The notes under the pieces: model-generated
What the model saw: the letters and a program-made list of their open reading frames with translations, nothing else
Databases searched by the model: none
What the model was told of the DNA's origin: nothing
Position numbers and translations under genes: made by a program
From: Hydrangea macrophylla
Lineage: Eukaryota > Streptophyta > Magnoliopsida > Cornales > Hydrangeaceae
Assembly: GCA_033977485.1 (NCBI GenBank)
Contig: CM066989.1
Span: 97,049,887 to 97,113,886 of the forward strand
Length of the DNA stretch: 64,000 bases
Reading direction: 5' to 3'
Part shown: positions 23,916 to 36,893 of the stretch, piece by piece
How the letters are laid out: each line of letters begins with the position of its first letter
Numbering within the stretch: position 1 is the stretch's first letter

Positions 23916-24510
23916 TAGTGATAGTGATCATACTGTCTAGTAGGTTTTCATACTCCTATGTCTTAGGACCAACAAACAAGGTTTGCGGTGTATATCTTTG
24001 TGAGCATGTAGCAGACATCTTTGTCATGGTGCCTAGGCAGGTCAACTCAATGTGATTACATGTGAGTGATTGCCTATAAGAAAGAGGTTCTGTTTTATGC
24101 CACATAAGCGTCTACACCGCGCAGGTAATCCCGCCAGGGCATATAGCAGTTATATCACATTGTCCTATCTGAAAAGATAAATGAATAGTCCTATGAAAGG
24201 TTCTACAGGAATCTATATGCAAAGGCTGGGTTTAGTCAAAGAGGGTCCGTTGAGGAGAGTTCCAATATACCGTCGGAGAGACAGTACGGAGGTTTTTACT
24301 CTTTTTGATATACCTTGGAAGGTACAGTATCAACGGTGACTTGTGCCCTGGCACGGCAAGACCTGAACAATGTCAGCGCCGCGTTTCAGACACAGTCGAA
24401 GGGGGGAAAATGCAGAAATGCAATGCGGTGAACCAAACGCAGTAAAAAGATGATTTTAAGGATGCTTCTTATGAGTCAAACCTCTGTATTATTTCGTTTT
24501 GAAAATAAAT

Positions 24511-24529
24511 GTCCCCAGCAGAGTCGCCA
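24511..24529 (-). other. Primer binding site of the gag-only element
   Basis: Three bases inside the 5' LTR the minus strand reads TGGCGACTCTGCTGGGGAC. From memory of plant tRNA-Arg (ACG type), whose 3' end is CCCCAGCGGAGTCG plus CCA, this pairs with one mismatch over 17 nt. tRNA-Arg priming is known for Ogre-type elements. Confidence 0.8.
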
Positions 24530-24532
24530 GAT

Positions 24533-27500
24533 TGTGGACACGCAGAATCGGACCACTTCTCTCTCTTGTTTGAGATTGCTTTGAAATTGATTTGAATTAA
24601 GGAAAAGAAAAGGTCTGTTGAAAACAGATACAGAGTCGCCACTTGGTCTTTAAGGAACCAAGAAACCTAATTTTGACTCACCCAAGCGGATAAGGGCACC
24701 GGCCCTTCATAACCAAAGAACTTGGTTCGGAGTTTTGGTACGAGAGAGGAAGGAGCCTTTGTCACGACTAAAACACCCTCAACTCGCCCCGTCTTTCGAC
24801 GGGCCTCAATTAGCATCCAAATAATCATCTTATACTATGTTTGGTTCGACAAACAATACTATGATAGTATATTACATCACATAAGAAACTTGAAAATGGA
24901 AGATCTAAAGATAAGATATCATTCATAAGATCTAAGTCAAATATCATGCAATGTAAAGTGAAAGATCACACAAATAAACCTAGGAAAAATCTTCTAATCA
25001 TGTATCAAGTAATTAAGTTTCCTTAATCTAAAGGGGACATGAATTGTTCTTGAAACAAATAAACAAAGAAATCAAAATATGCTTAGCATGCTAGTGTGAT
25101 GCATGTTAATCTTTGAGAAAAGAAGATCTCTCAATCCCCGGGACGGATGAGAAAGGATGATTAGATCGAGGGGAAGCATGAACGTGTGATCAAGTTCATT
25201 CCTTATAATCTTCTTAGATTAAGAGTTACAAAAAACCCCAAATCTTGCATGAATGTAATGTATGTATCTAAAATGTGCAAAGGTTGTAGTGTGTTTTGTG
25301 TACATGGATTTCTAGAATGACTTAGAAGTCTAAAATGTGTATGAATGAATGAATTAAATCATCATGGGATATATACAAATGTAGTATGAACTACTTCCTA
25401 AGATATGAGCTAATTTGGAATGCATATGAGCATCAAATCAAAGAATAAAAGTTGAAATGTGCTTGCTGTGAATAGTGGACAGACTGCTTGTATTACTTTG
25501 CAACATTATAATGGGAGGTCAAACATGCCTATAAAAATGTGAGAAAAATCTGAGATTATCCTTATTGTGTCTATAAAATAACCCAAAAAGCCAAACATCA
25601 ATAGCTATCACAGATTAAGAGAAATAAATCAGAATGTACACATGACTCAGAAACAAAAGCTGCACTGTTGACTGATTTTGTATGATTTTTCATAAATCAA
25701 CGAAAGGGTTTATGATGACCCATTATATACCAAACGTTTCCTAAGACACCCAAGATTTATAAAAAAAATAGAAAAGATACATGTACAGTGATGAAAATAT
25801 CCAGAATAAGTGCAAGAAGTTGGGTGAACATTCTGTGAGAACAGAGGCAGATTATGAATATGAACTTCTCACATCCAAAACAAATACTTTCACATTTCTA
25901 TAATTGATGGGAAAAATTGGGGACAAACTATGATGTCATAGGAAGATTTTCCAAGTGGTTTCATCATCATAGCTCAAGTATTTAATTCAAAACAAATCTT
26001 TGAATCTGAACAGCTCACTGTTTTGGATCATTCTTGAAGAAAATGGATTTGGGTTTGAAATAGAGTTTGAGTTCTTGATAGGGGGTTTTGAAATAGATGT
26101 TCAAAGCATGAACTTAAACTCTTGAGATGACCATGTGACCACTTAGAACCTCATCCAACCTTGAATCATCAAAGAACTCCCAATATTATTGGAGAGATTC
26201 ATTTTTATTTTGGACATAACTTCAATACATTTCAAGAACAACTTGGAAGTATTGAGGTTATGATCATTATCTATCAAACATGTTTTTGAGGTCAAGAGCT
26301 ACTATCCATAAGGATTCACTCACCCCAAACTTCATGTCATCACTTAGATGATGATGAACTAGTAAGTAAATAAAGAAAATCAAAAAGAAATGAGATAAGA
26401 AGAGATGAACATATATATAATCAAAGCAAGTAAATAGCAATCAATAGATGATAATCAATGTGATTTTGGACTTGTAGCTTGGTGTTTCACTCATAGATTT
26501 TGACATTTGGACATGGAAGTAGCTTCCTAACTCAAGAATGCTCAAGAATGGTGATTGGGGGTGTTTGGGATGTGAAGTATAAGAGAGGTAATGGAAGAAC
26601 ACAAGATTAGAACTCACTTTCTATAGCAAAATAGTAGGAGGAAGCTCCTTTTCTCTCTTCTAAACCTATCTCTACCTCTCTTCTTTTCTACAACTTTTCA
26701 AGCTTTTGCACTTGGCCCCCCCAAAATGAAGAGCAATGGAGGGTTTAAATAGGCCAATTTGGGGTGGTTTTGGGGTTTTAAAAGTGCTCCCATTGGTCCC
26801 AAACAACTGTGAATACAAAACTATGTCGTTTTGACTTTCAATTAATCAAATTGGACCCCCAAAAAAATTACAAAAATGGACTCTGCGAGGGTTGAGTGCC
26901 GCGGCGGCACTGGGCCAATGCCGCGGCGGCAGTGGGCCAGTGCCGCGGCAGCACTGCTCCTCAGACGCCCAGAAATTTACGTTTAGGCCCCCAGAGGTTC
27001 CGGTATTCGCGAAAAGGCCCTATTTTGTCCGAAATTCATAGAAAATGCGTATGAACTCCAAACTGAGGTTGTGATATACCGTTGGAAAGGTAATAGAGTC
27101 TACTTTACATAAAAAATAGTTTGGGGATAGGTCACTTTGAAAAGTTTTGCGGTATTCGCGATAAAAGCCCATTTGATCGCCTTTTTCACCTTCGGAAATT
27201 CATAATAAATTCGTTTTAAATCCAGAAATTATGTGCGATATACCGTTGAGAAGCTATTGACCTCTAGTATCCATGAAAAATATTTGAAAATTGTTTTGGT
27301 GCCCCGATTCCAAAGTCAAATTATGGTCAAACTGGTCAAACCTGGGATTCCCGGGAAGTTCTGGAAACCTCTGGGAGTTCCCGGGAGCTGATGTTTTCGC
27401 TCGATTTTCTTAAAAACTCATTTTATCACTTTTCTTACGACGTAGCATGTTTTTAGAACTTTGGGACCAAATCTGGGAGTTTTCGGGCTTTCAGGGGCAT

Positions 27501-27630
27501 TTTGGTCATTCTGAGCATTCTGAGAGATAGAGCCGACTTCCGAGAGTCCTTTGGAGTCTTTTGCGATCATTGTGAACCACCAAGCTATGGGTCTCCTAAA
27601 TCTGATAGCCGACAAAATGGGGTGTCTACA
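24533..27630 (-). repeat. 5' LTR of the gag-only element (right copy)
   Basis: 3,098 bp; would drive transcription toward gag. A TATTTAAA sequence on the minus strand at 26744-26751 is the best TATA candidate. The U5 end carries an 11-nt copy of the primer-site start at 24631-24641 (TGGCGACTCTG on the minus strand). Confidence 0.95.
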
Positions 27631-27707
27631 CTACCTCCTAGGAAATTCCCTTAGATCGTGTTCCCTTTCCAGCCATTTGACACGGTGTCCCACCGGGTGT
27701 GCCAAAT
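27631..27707 (-). other. 5' leader of the Tat element with primer binding site and gag start
   Basis: A 77-bp remnant between the nested element and the Tat 5' LTR. The minus strand reads TGGCACACCCGGTGGGAC at 27687-27704, three bases inside the LTR, which fits a primer binding site; I could not match it to a particular tRNA. An ATG at 27674-27676 (minus) opens a short reading frame in the frame of gag, broken by a TAG before the insertion point. Confidence 0.7.
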
Positions 27708-29018
27708 TGTTAACAAGAAATTCTGGTGTGGTGTGCGTCAGGCGTGCCAGAGTCCATGTGGACCCAAGAGGAGTTGTGATAACTCAATCTGGCTTCTATT
27801 TTTGGGCGACTTGTTAAAATATTTAACAAAAATGTGGGCTTTTACTCTACTCTGAAGCAAGTAAATAAATACAAATAACGAAAAGGGAAATTAATTTGAG
27901 ATTCAGAATGCCTCTATCATTATCATCTTCATTGATTGAATAAGCAGTAATTACAAACGTTCAAAGAACGAGAACTCGCAAATCACTTAAGATCACTGAA
28001 GAACAAAAGTAAAGTTGTTATGAGGAGAAACTAAAGTCTGCTGAGAGCAGAAGTGGCGTGTGTGTTAACCCTTTTCAAATGTTGCACACCCTGCCCTATT
28101 TATAGACTTTGAGAGAGAGGAAATGTTGAAGTTAGTGGGGTTAGTGGGTGGTAGTTCCTGATTTCCAGGCATGAACAAGTTATTGAACCCATTTCTTTAC
28201 CCCACGACTATCCATGATTTGTTAATTAACCTTCTTCTGCCATGTTCCTATTTTGTGTAACTGCCTTCTTTCCAGCTCAGCATCTTCTAAAGCATACGTT
28301 CGTATTTTAGCTAACTGCTTGACAGACTTGTGGGTAAATCCCAGGTGACCGATTTCATCCTTCTTTATGTAGCTTAATTTTTGCTGGTTGATGGAAGTCA
28401 GCCTCCCACTTAGTAGGAAATCTACTATTCATCAGTCTCGTTCAACTGATGTCGTCTTACCTTTAATTATTCCAAAGATTGCCTTTACCCTTTCCCAAGC
28501 CCGATATTACATTCTCCTACTTTGGTGCTGTTAGCTATCATCCTACGATCTAACCACTACAGGATCTACAAGGGTAGCCATCGGCCTTATCATCTGAGGT
28601 CAAAATATATCGTGTCTATCGCTGCTCCCTTCTATATCGGCCTAACTTATCAAGACCGATATATCCATTAGAACCTATTATCATTTTCTATTTCAACACC
28701 GATAATAAGTTGGGATGAATCAATCTTTTACAGTCTTGATTGCTTGGACATCGGTCTGATTTGACCGATGTTATGGATGTTGTGGCCTAGGCATTGCTAG
28801 TTAAAGCCTAGGTATTACCTTGAAAACCATGTATCATCTTATCCTCGGTTTTGACACCGATATTCTCTTATTGAATATACCATCTTCACCTGCAACTATT
28901 TCTAATATCACTTTCCTTCGTCATCGGCCTTATCACCTGTTCATCTGCTTACCTGCACTTATGATCAAGCCACGTAATTGTCATGTGCTTTGGGCAAATC
29001 CAAATTAGGGTTTAAACT
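27708..29018 (-). repeat. 5' LTR of the Tat element (right copy)
   Basis: 1,311 bp, aligned over its length with the left LTR. On the plus strand it starts TGTTAACA and ends TTTAAACT, so the terminal dinucleotide has mutated from CA to CT. Many differences from the other LTR are C/T or G/A changes, several at CpG. Confidence 0.92.
28097..28104 (-). promoter_or_regulatory. TATA box of the Tat 5' LTR
   Basis: TATAAATA on the minus strand, within TATAAATAGGG, conserved at the matching position of the other LTR. Transcription would run leftwards into gag, starting near 28065. Confidence 0.6.
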
Positions 29019-32000
29019 GGATCTTCCACATTTGGCTATGAATTCCCCACAGTTTGATAAGGATCCCTCACATTCTTATGCCATGTGGAAGATTCATACG
29101 TAACTATAGGGAATTCTTATGGGATAAGGGGGATTCTTAACCAACTATGCAGGATTGTAGGGGATTCATAACCAATGTGGGGGATTACTAACAAATATGG
29201 GGAATAATGAACAAATGTGCAATATGGAAGATGACAACTATTGTACGGGATTGTAGACAAATGTGATGGATTCTTAACAAATTCTTAAGAATCCTCCACA
29301 TTGTTTAAGAATCCCGTATTGCATGAGAATGCTCCACAAATTCTTATGAATCCTTCACAATGGTTAGAATCCTCCATATATAGCTTGTTAAGAATCCCCA
29401 CAAATTGTTATCAATTCCCCACAGTGGTAAAAAAATTCCCACAGTTTGTTAAAATCCCCCACATTGGTTAAGAATCCCTCATATTGCATAAGATTCCTCC
29501 ACAATTTGTTATGAATCCCCCACAGTTAACAATTCCCCACAAATTATTATCAATCCCCCACATTGGTAAAGAACCACAAACATTGGTTGTTAGTCCCCCG
29601 CAATTCGTTAGCAATCCAAGATATCGCACAAGAATCCCCACAAATTGTTGAGAATCTCCCACTGTTGGTTAAGAATTCTACACAAATTGTTATGATTAAT
29701 CCCCCATAGTTTGTTAAGGATCCCTAGCATTCTTATGCTATAATGCTGTATGGAAGATTCATAAGAAATTGTGGGGGATTCTTTTCGGATGTGAGGAATT
29801 CTTAACAAACTGTGGGAGGGGATCCTTAACGAACCATGGGGGATTCTTAACCAATGTAAGGATTATTAAAAAATACGGGGAAATGATAAACAATTGTGCA
29901 ATATGAGAGATGATAACTATTGTAGTGATTTTGGACAAATGTAATGGATTCTTAACAATTTGTTAAGAATCCTCCACATTAGTTAAGAATCCCCCGTATT
30001 GCATAAGAATCCTACACAAATTGTTATGAATACCCCCACATTGGTAAAGAATCCCACACAGTTTGTTAAGAATCCCCCACATTGGTAAAGAATTTCCCAC
30101 AGATTGTTAAGAATCCCACAAATTCTTATTAATCCCCCACATTGGTAAAGAATCCCCCATAGTTTGTTAAAAAAAACCCCCACAATGGTTAAGAATTATG
30201 GATTCTAAACAATCCGCCTCCACATTGGTTAAGAATCCCCAATATTGCATATGATTCCTCCACAAATTATTATGAATCTCTCATAGCTTGTTAATAATCC
30301 CCCACAAATTGTTAGGAATCCCTCAAATTGGTAAAGAATCCCATACATTGGTTATGAATCCCCTACAATTTGTTAACAATCCACTATATCGCATAATAAT
30401 CCCCCAAAAGTTGTTAAGAATCTCCCACAGTTGGTTAAGAATTCCCCACAGATTGTTATGAATCCCCCACAGTTTATTAAGGATCCCTCACATTCTTATG
30501 CCATATGGAAGATTCATACGAAACTGTAGGGGACTCTTAAGGGATATGGGGATTTCTAAACAAAATATGGGGGATCCTTAACACGCTGAGGGAGGGGGAT
30601 CCTTAACAAACTAGGAGGGAGGGGGGATTCTTAACCAATGTGGGGGATTATCAAAAAATATGGGGAATAATAAACAATATGGGAGATGACAAATATCGTA
30701 CGGGATTTTAGACAAATGTGATAGATTATTAACAAATTGTTAAGAATCCTCCACATTGGTTAAGAATCCCCCGTATTGCATGAGAATCCTCCACAAATTG
30801 TTATGAATACCCCACATTGGTCAAGAATTCCTACAGTTTGTTAGGAATCCCAAATTGTTATGAATCCCCAACATTGTTAAAGAATCCCCCACAGTGTGTG
30901 AAAAATCCTCCACATTGGTTAAGAATTATTAATTTTTAACAATCTTCCACATTGGTAAAGAATCCCCCATATTGCATAAAATTCCTCCACAAATTGTCAT
31001 GAATCCCCCACGGTTTGTTAAAAATCTCCAACAAATTGTTATGAATCCTACACATTGGTTATGAATCCCCAATAAATTGTTAACAATCCACGATATCGTA
31101 TTAAAATCCCCCAAAAATTGTTAAGGATCTCCTATAGTTAGTTAAGAATTCCCCACAAATTATTATGAATCCCTCACATTCTTATGCTATAATGCTATAT
31201 GGAAGATTCATAACAAACTGTGGAGGATTCTTATGGGATATGGTGGATACCTAACAAAGTATAGAGGATCCTTAAAAAAACTTTATGGGAAGGGGGATCC
31301 TTAGCAAACTGTAGAGGATTCTTAACAAATGTGGGGGATTATTAACAAATATATGGAATAATGAACAAATGTGCAATATGGGAGATAACAACTATTGTAC
31401 GAGATTTTAGACAAATGTGATGGATTCTTAACAAATTGTTTAGAATCCTCCACAAATTGTTATGAATCCCCCACATTGGTTAAGCATTCCCCACAGTTTG
31501 TTAGGAATCCCCCACAAATTGTTGTGAATCCCCCACATTGGTAAAGAATCCCCCACAGTTTGTTAAAAATCCCCCACATTGGTTAAGAATTATGGATTCT
31601 TAACAATCCTCCACATTGGTTAATAATCCCCCATACTGCATAAGATCCATACACAAATTATTTTGAATCCCCCACAGTTTGCTAAGAATCCCCTACAAAT
31701 TGTCATGAATCCCCCACATTGGTAAAGAATCCCACACATTAGTTATGAATCCCCCACAATTTGTTAACAATCCATGATATAGCATAATAATCCCCCACAA
31801 CTTGTTAAGCATCTCCCACATTTGGTTAAGAATGACCCACAAATTGTTATGAATCCCTATAGTATGTTAAGTCCCCCTCACATTCTTATGCTATGTGGAA
31901 GATTCATACGAAACTATGGGGAATTCTTAAGGGATATAGGGGATTCTTAACAAACTATGGGGGATCCTTAACAAACTAAGGGGGGGGGGGGGGGGGAATC

Positions 32001-35000
32001 GATAAGAAACTGTAGGGGATTCTAAACTAATGTAGGGGATTATCAACAAATATGGAAAAAAATAAACAAATGTGCAATGTGAGAGATGACAACTATTGTA
32101 CGCGATTTTAGATAAATATGATGTATTCTTAATAAAATTTTAAGAATCCTCCACTTTGGTTAAAAAATCCCCCGTATTGCATGAGAATCCACCACAAATT
32201 GTTGTGAATCTCCTACATTGGTTAAGAATTCCCTGTAGTTTGTTAAGAATTCCCCACATTAGTTTAGAATCCCCCGTATTGCATGAGAATCCAACACAAA
32301 TTGTTATGAATCCCCCACAGTTCGCTAAGAATCCCCCACATTGGTTACAATCCCCCGTATTGCATGAGAATCCTCCCCAAATTGTTATGAATCCCCCATA
32401 TTGGTTAATAATCCCATACAGTTTGTTAATAATCTCTTACAAACTGTTATGATTCCCCCACATTGGTAAAGAATCACCCACAGTTTGTTAAAAATCCCCC
32501 ACATTAGTTAAGAATTATGGATTCTTAACAATCCTACACATTGATTAAGAATCCCCCATATTGCATAAGATTCCTCCACAAATTATTATGAATCCCCCCA
32601 GTTAAGAATCTCCAAAGTTTGTTAAGAATCCCCCACATTGGTAAAGAATCCCACACATTGGTTATGAATCCCCTACAATTTGTTAACAATCCACGATATC
32701 GAATTAGAATCCCCCACAAATTGTTAAGGATCTTCTACTTTTGGTTACGAATTCCCCACAAAATGTTATGAATCTTCCACTATTTGTTCAGGATCTCTCA
32801 CATTCTAATGCTATAATGCTATATGAAAGATTCATAAGAAGCAGTGGGGGATTCTTATGGAATATGAGGGATTCTTAACAAACTGTTGGGGGGGGGGGGA
32901 TCCTCAACAAATTGTGGGGGATTCTTAACCAATGTGGGGGTTCTAAACCAATGTGGAGATTATTAACAAATTGGGAAATGATGAATAAATGTGCAATATG
33001 AGAGATGACAATTATTGTAGGGCATTTTGGACAAATTGTTAAGAATCCTCCACATTGGTTAAGAATCTCCCGTATTGCATAAGAATCTTCCACAAATTGT
33101 TGTGAATACCCCACATTGGTTAAAAATCTCCCACAGTTTGTTAAAAATCCCCTACATTGGAAAACAATCCTCCACAAATTGTTGTGAATACCCCACAATG
33201 GTTAAGAATCTCCCACAGTTTGTTAAGAATCCCCTACATTGGAAAAGAATCCGCCACAGTAAGTTAAGAATCCCCACATTGGTTAAGAATCTCCTGTATT
33301 GCATGAGAATACTCCATAAAATGTTATGAATTCCCCACATTGGTTAAGAATCACCCACATTCGTAAAGAATCCTATACATTGGTTATGAATCCCCACAAT
33401 TTGTTAACAATCCACGATATCGCATAATAATCCCTCAAAAATTGTTAAGGATATCCTACAGTTGGTTAAGAATTTTCCACAAATTGTTATGAATCCCCCA
33501 CAGTTTGTTTCAGATCCCTCACATTCTTATGCCATATGCAAGATTCATACGAAACTGTGATGGATTCTTATGGGATATGAGAGATTCTTAACAAACTAGA
33601 GAGGGGGGGGGGGGGGGGGGGGAATCCGTAACAAGCTATAAGAGATTCCTTACTATTGTAGGGGATTATTATCAAATATGGGAGGAGTAAGGAACAAATG
33701 TGGAATATGGAAGATGACAAATATTGTGCACGATTTTAGACAAATGTGATGGATTATTAACAAATTGTTAATAATCATCCACATTGGTTAAGAATCTCCC
33801 GTATTGCATAAGAATCCTCCACAAATTGTTATGAATCCCCCACATTGGTTAAGAATCCCCTATAGTTTGTTAAAAATCCCAAATTGGTTTGAATTTCCCA
33901 CATTGGTAACGAATTACCTACAGTTTGTTAAAACTACCCCACATTGGTTAAAAATTATGGATTCTTAACAATCCTCCACATTGGTTAAGAATCCCCCATA
34001 TTGCACAAGAATCTTCCTCAAATTGTTATGAATCCCCCACATTCGTTAAGAATCCCACACAGTTTGTTAAGAATCCCAATAAATTGTTTTGAATCCCCCA
34101 CATTGGTAAAAAATCCCCGACAGTTTGTTAAAAATCCCCCACAAATTGTTATGAATTCCACACATTGGTTATGAATCCCTCACAATTTGTGAACAATCCA
34201 TGATATCGCATAAGAATCCCATACAAATTGTTAAGGATCTCCCATAGTTGGTTAAGAATTACCCACAAATTTTTATGAACCCCTCACAGTTTGTTAAGGA
34301 TTCCTCATATTCTTATGCTATAATGCTATATAGAAGATTCATAACAAACAGTGGGGGATTCTTATGTGATCTGGAGGATTCTTAACTAACTGTGGGGGAG
34401 AGGGGGATCCTTAACAAACTGTAGGGGGTTCTTAACAAATGTGGGGGATTATTAACAAATATAGGGAACATTGAACAAATGTGTAATATGGGAGATGACA
34501 ACTATTGTACATGTTTTAGACAAATGTGATGGATTCTTAACAAATTGTTTAGAATCCTCCACATTGGTTAAGAATCCCCCGTATTGTATAAGAATCTTCC
34601 ACAAATTGTTATGAATCCCACCACATTGGTTAAGAATCCCCCATAATTTGTTAAGAATCCCCTACTTTGGTAAAGAATCCCCCACAGTTTGTTAAGAATC
34701 CCCCACATTGGTTAAGAATTCCCTATATTGCATGAGAATCGTTCACAAAATGTTATGAATCCCCACAATGGTTAAGAATCTCTTGTATTACATGAGAATC
34801 CTACACAAATTGTTATGAATCCCCCACATTGGTTAAGAATTCCCTATAGTTTGTTAAGATTCCCAAATTGTTATGAATTTCCCACATTGGTAAAGAATTC
34901 CCCACAGTTTGTTAAAAATCCCCCACATTGGTAAAAACCGTATACATTGGTTATGAATCTCCCACATTGGTAAAAACCCTATACATTGGTTATGAATCCC

Positions 35001-36893
35001 CTATAATTTGTTAAAAATCCACGATATCACATTAGAAGCCCCCACAAATTGTTAAGGATCTACTACAATTGGCTAAGTTTTCCACAAATTGTTATGAATC
35101 CCTCACAGCTTGTCAAGGATCCCTCACATTCTTATGCTATATGGAATATTCATAAGAAACTGTGGGTGGATCCTTATAAACTGTGGGAGATTCTTAATCA
35201 ATGTGGGGCATTCTTAACCAATTTAGAGATTATTAACAAATACGAGGAATAATGAACAAATATGCAATATAATAGATGACAATTATTGTAGGGGATTTTG
35301 GACAAATGTGATGGATTCTTAACAATTAACAAATTGTTAAGAATCTTCCACTTCGGTTAAGAATCCCCTGTATTGCATAAGAATCCTCCACAAATTGTTA
35401 AGAATAGCCCACAATGGTTAAGAATCCCCCACAGTTTATTAAGAATCCCCTACCCCCACAGTTTGTTAAGAATCCCCACATTGGTTAAGAATCTCCCGCA
35501 TTGCATGATAATCCTCCAAAAATTGTTATGAATACCCCACAATGGTTAAGAATCCCCCATAATTTGTTAAGAATCCCACAAATTCTTATGAATCCTCCAT
35601 ATTGGTAAAGAATCCCCTATAGTTTGTTAAAAATCCCCCACATTGCTTAAGAATCCTCCATATTGCATAAGATTCATCCACAAATTGATATGAATCCCTT
35701 ATAGTTTGTTAATAATCCACCATAAATTGTTATGAATCCCCCTTATTAGTAAAGAATACTATACATTGGTCATGAATCCCCCATAATTTGTTAACTATCC
35801 ACAATATCGCATAATAATCCCCCACAAATTATTAAGAATCTCCCACAGTTGGTTAAGAATTCCCCATAAATTGTTATGAATCCCCCATAGTTTGTGCGGA
35901 TCCCTCACATTCTTATGCCATATGGAAGATTCATACAAAACTATGATGGATTCTTAACAAACTGGGGGGGGGGGGATCCATAACATCCAGTAGGGGATTC
36001 TTAACCAATGTGATGGATTATTAGCAAATATTGGGAGTAATAAACAAATGTGCAAAATGGAAGATGACTACTATTGTACGAGATGTTAGACAAATGTGAT
36101 GGATTATTAACAAATTGTTAATAATTCTCCACATTGGTTAAGAATTCTCCTTATTGCACGAAAATCCTCCACAAATTGTTATGAATCATCCACATTGGTT
36201 AAGAATCCCCTACAGTTTGTTAAGAATCCCAAATTGTTATGAATGTCCCACATTGGTAAAGAATTCCCCATAGTTTGTTAAAAATCCCCCACATTGGTTA
36301 AGAATTATGGATTCTTAGCAATCCTCCACATTAGTTAAGAATCCACCATATTGCATATAATTCCTCCACAATTTGTTATGAATCCAGCACAGTTTGTTAA
36401 GAATCCCCCAAAAATTGTTATGAATCCCTCTCAGTTTGTTAAGAATCCCCCATAAATTGTTATGAATCCCACACATTGGTTATGAATCTCCCATAATTTG
36501 TTAACAGTCTACGATATCGCATAAGAATCCCCCATAAATTGTTAAGGATCTCCCATAGTTGGTTAAGAATTCCCCACGAATTATTATGAATCCCCCACAG
36601 TTTGTTAAGGATCCCTCACATTCTTATGCTATAATCCTAAATGGAAGATTCATAACAAACTGTGGGGGATTCTTATGGGATATGGGGGATACTTAACAAA
36701 CTGTAGGGGATTCTTAACAAATATGGGGGATAATTAACCAATATAGGGAATAATGAACAAATGTGTAATATGGGAGATGACAACTATTGTATGGGATTTT
36801 AGACAAATGTGATGGATTTTTAAAAACTGTTTAGAATCCTCCGCATTAGACAAGAATCCCCCGTATTACGTAAGAATCATCCATAAATTGTTA
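29019..36893. repeat. Satellite array, block 2
   Basis: Continues the array of block 1 after the Tat element, starting with the second GGATC target copy. The landmark 'cacattcttatg' recurs near 29070, 29728, 30490, 31180, 31880, 32800, 33520, 34305, 35125, 35910 and 36620, giving units of about 660-920 bp. Each unit has a forward part and a part of about 220-240 bp with reversed monomers. Runs of G (17 at 31980-31996, 20 at 33603-33622) occur only in the reversed parts. No gene. Confidence 0.93.

Larger units (their letters stand above)
14287..27630 (-). mobile_element. Non-autonomous gag-only LTR retrotransposon (TR-GAG type, Ogre-like), nested
   Basis: The two LTRs are each exactly 3,098 bp (14287-17384 and 24533-27630). 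Their ends are TGTGGACA and TGTCTACA on the plus strand. CTACC occurs on both sides (14282-14286 and 27631-27635). Gag is on the minus strand, so the right LTR is 5'. The primer site resembles the 3' end of tRNA-Arg, as in Ogre elements. I found no protease, RT or integrase in the 7.1-kb internal region, which holds one gag ORF and tandem arrays. By eye the LTRs differ at about twenty positions (roughly 0.7%), so the insertion is much younger than its Tat host. It must use proteins supplied by a relative. Confidence 0.93.
2240..29018 (-). mobile_element. Tat-lineage Ty3/gypsy LTR retrotransposon, old and disrupted, with a nested element
   Basis: Two related terminal repeats (2240-3558 and 27708-29018) bound the element. 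GGATC flanks both sides (2235-2239 and 29019-29023), a 5-bp target duplication. The coding order on the minus strand is gag, protease, RT, RNase H, second RNase H, integrase, so the right repeat is the 5' LTR. The second RNase H and an antisense extra gene before the 3' LTR point to the Tat lineage. Without the nested element (14287-27630 plus one CTACC copy) the element is about 13.4 kb. The two LTRs differ at roughly thirty places in their first 520 bp by eye, and every coding module carries stops or frameshifts, so the copy is old and cannot be autonomous. Confidence 0.93.

Noticed and set aside
29468..33340. Many ORFs of 60-107 codons in the satellite blocks, rich in W, I, L, N
   Set aside because: They translate the same 20-21-bp monomer in one frame or another, on both strands, and shift with every unit. 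No start context or conservation.
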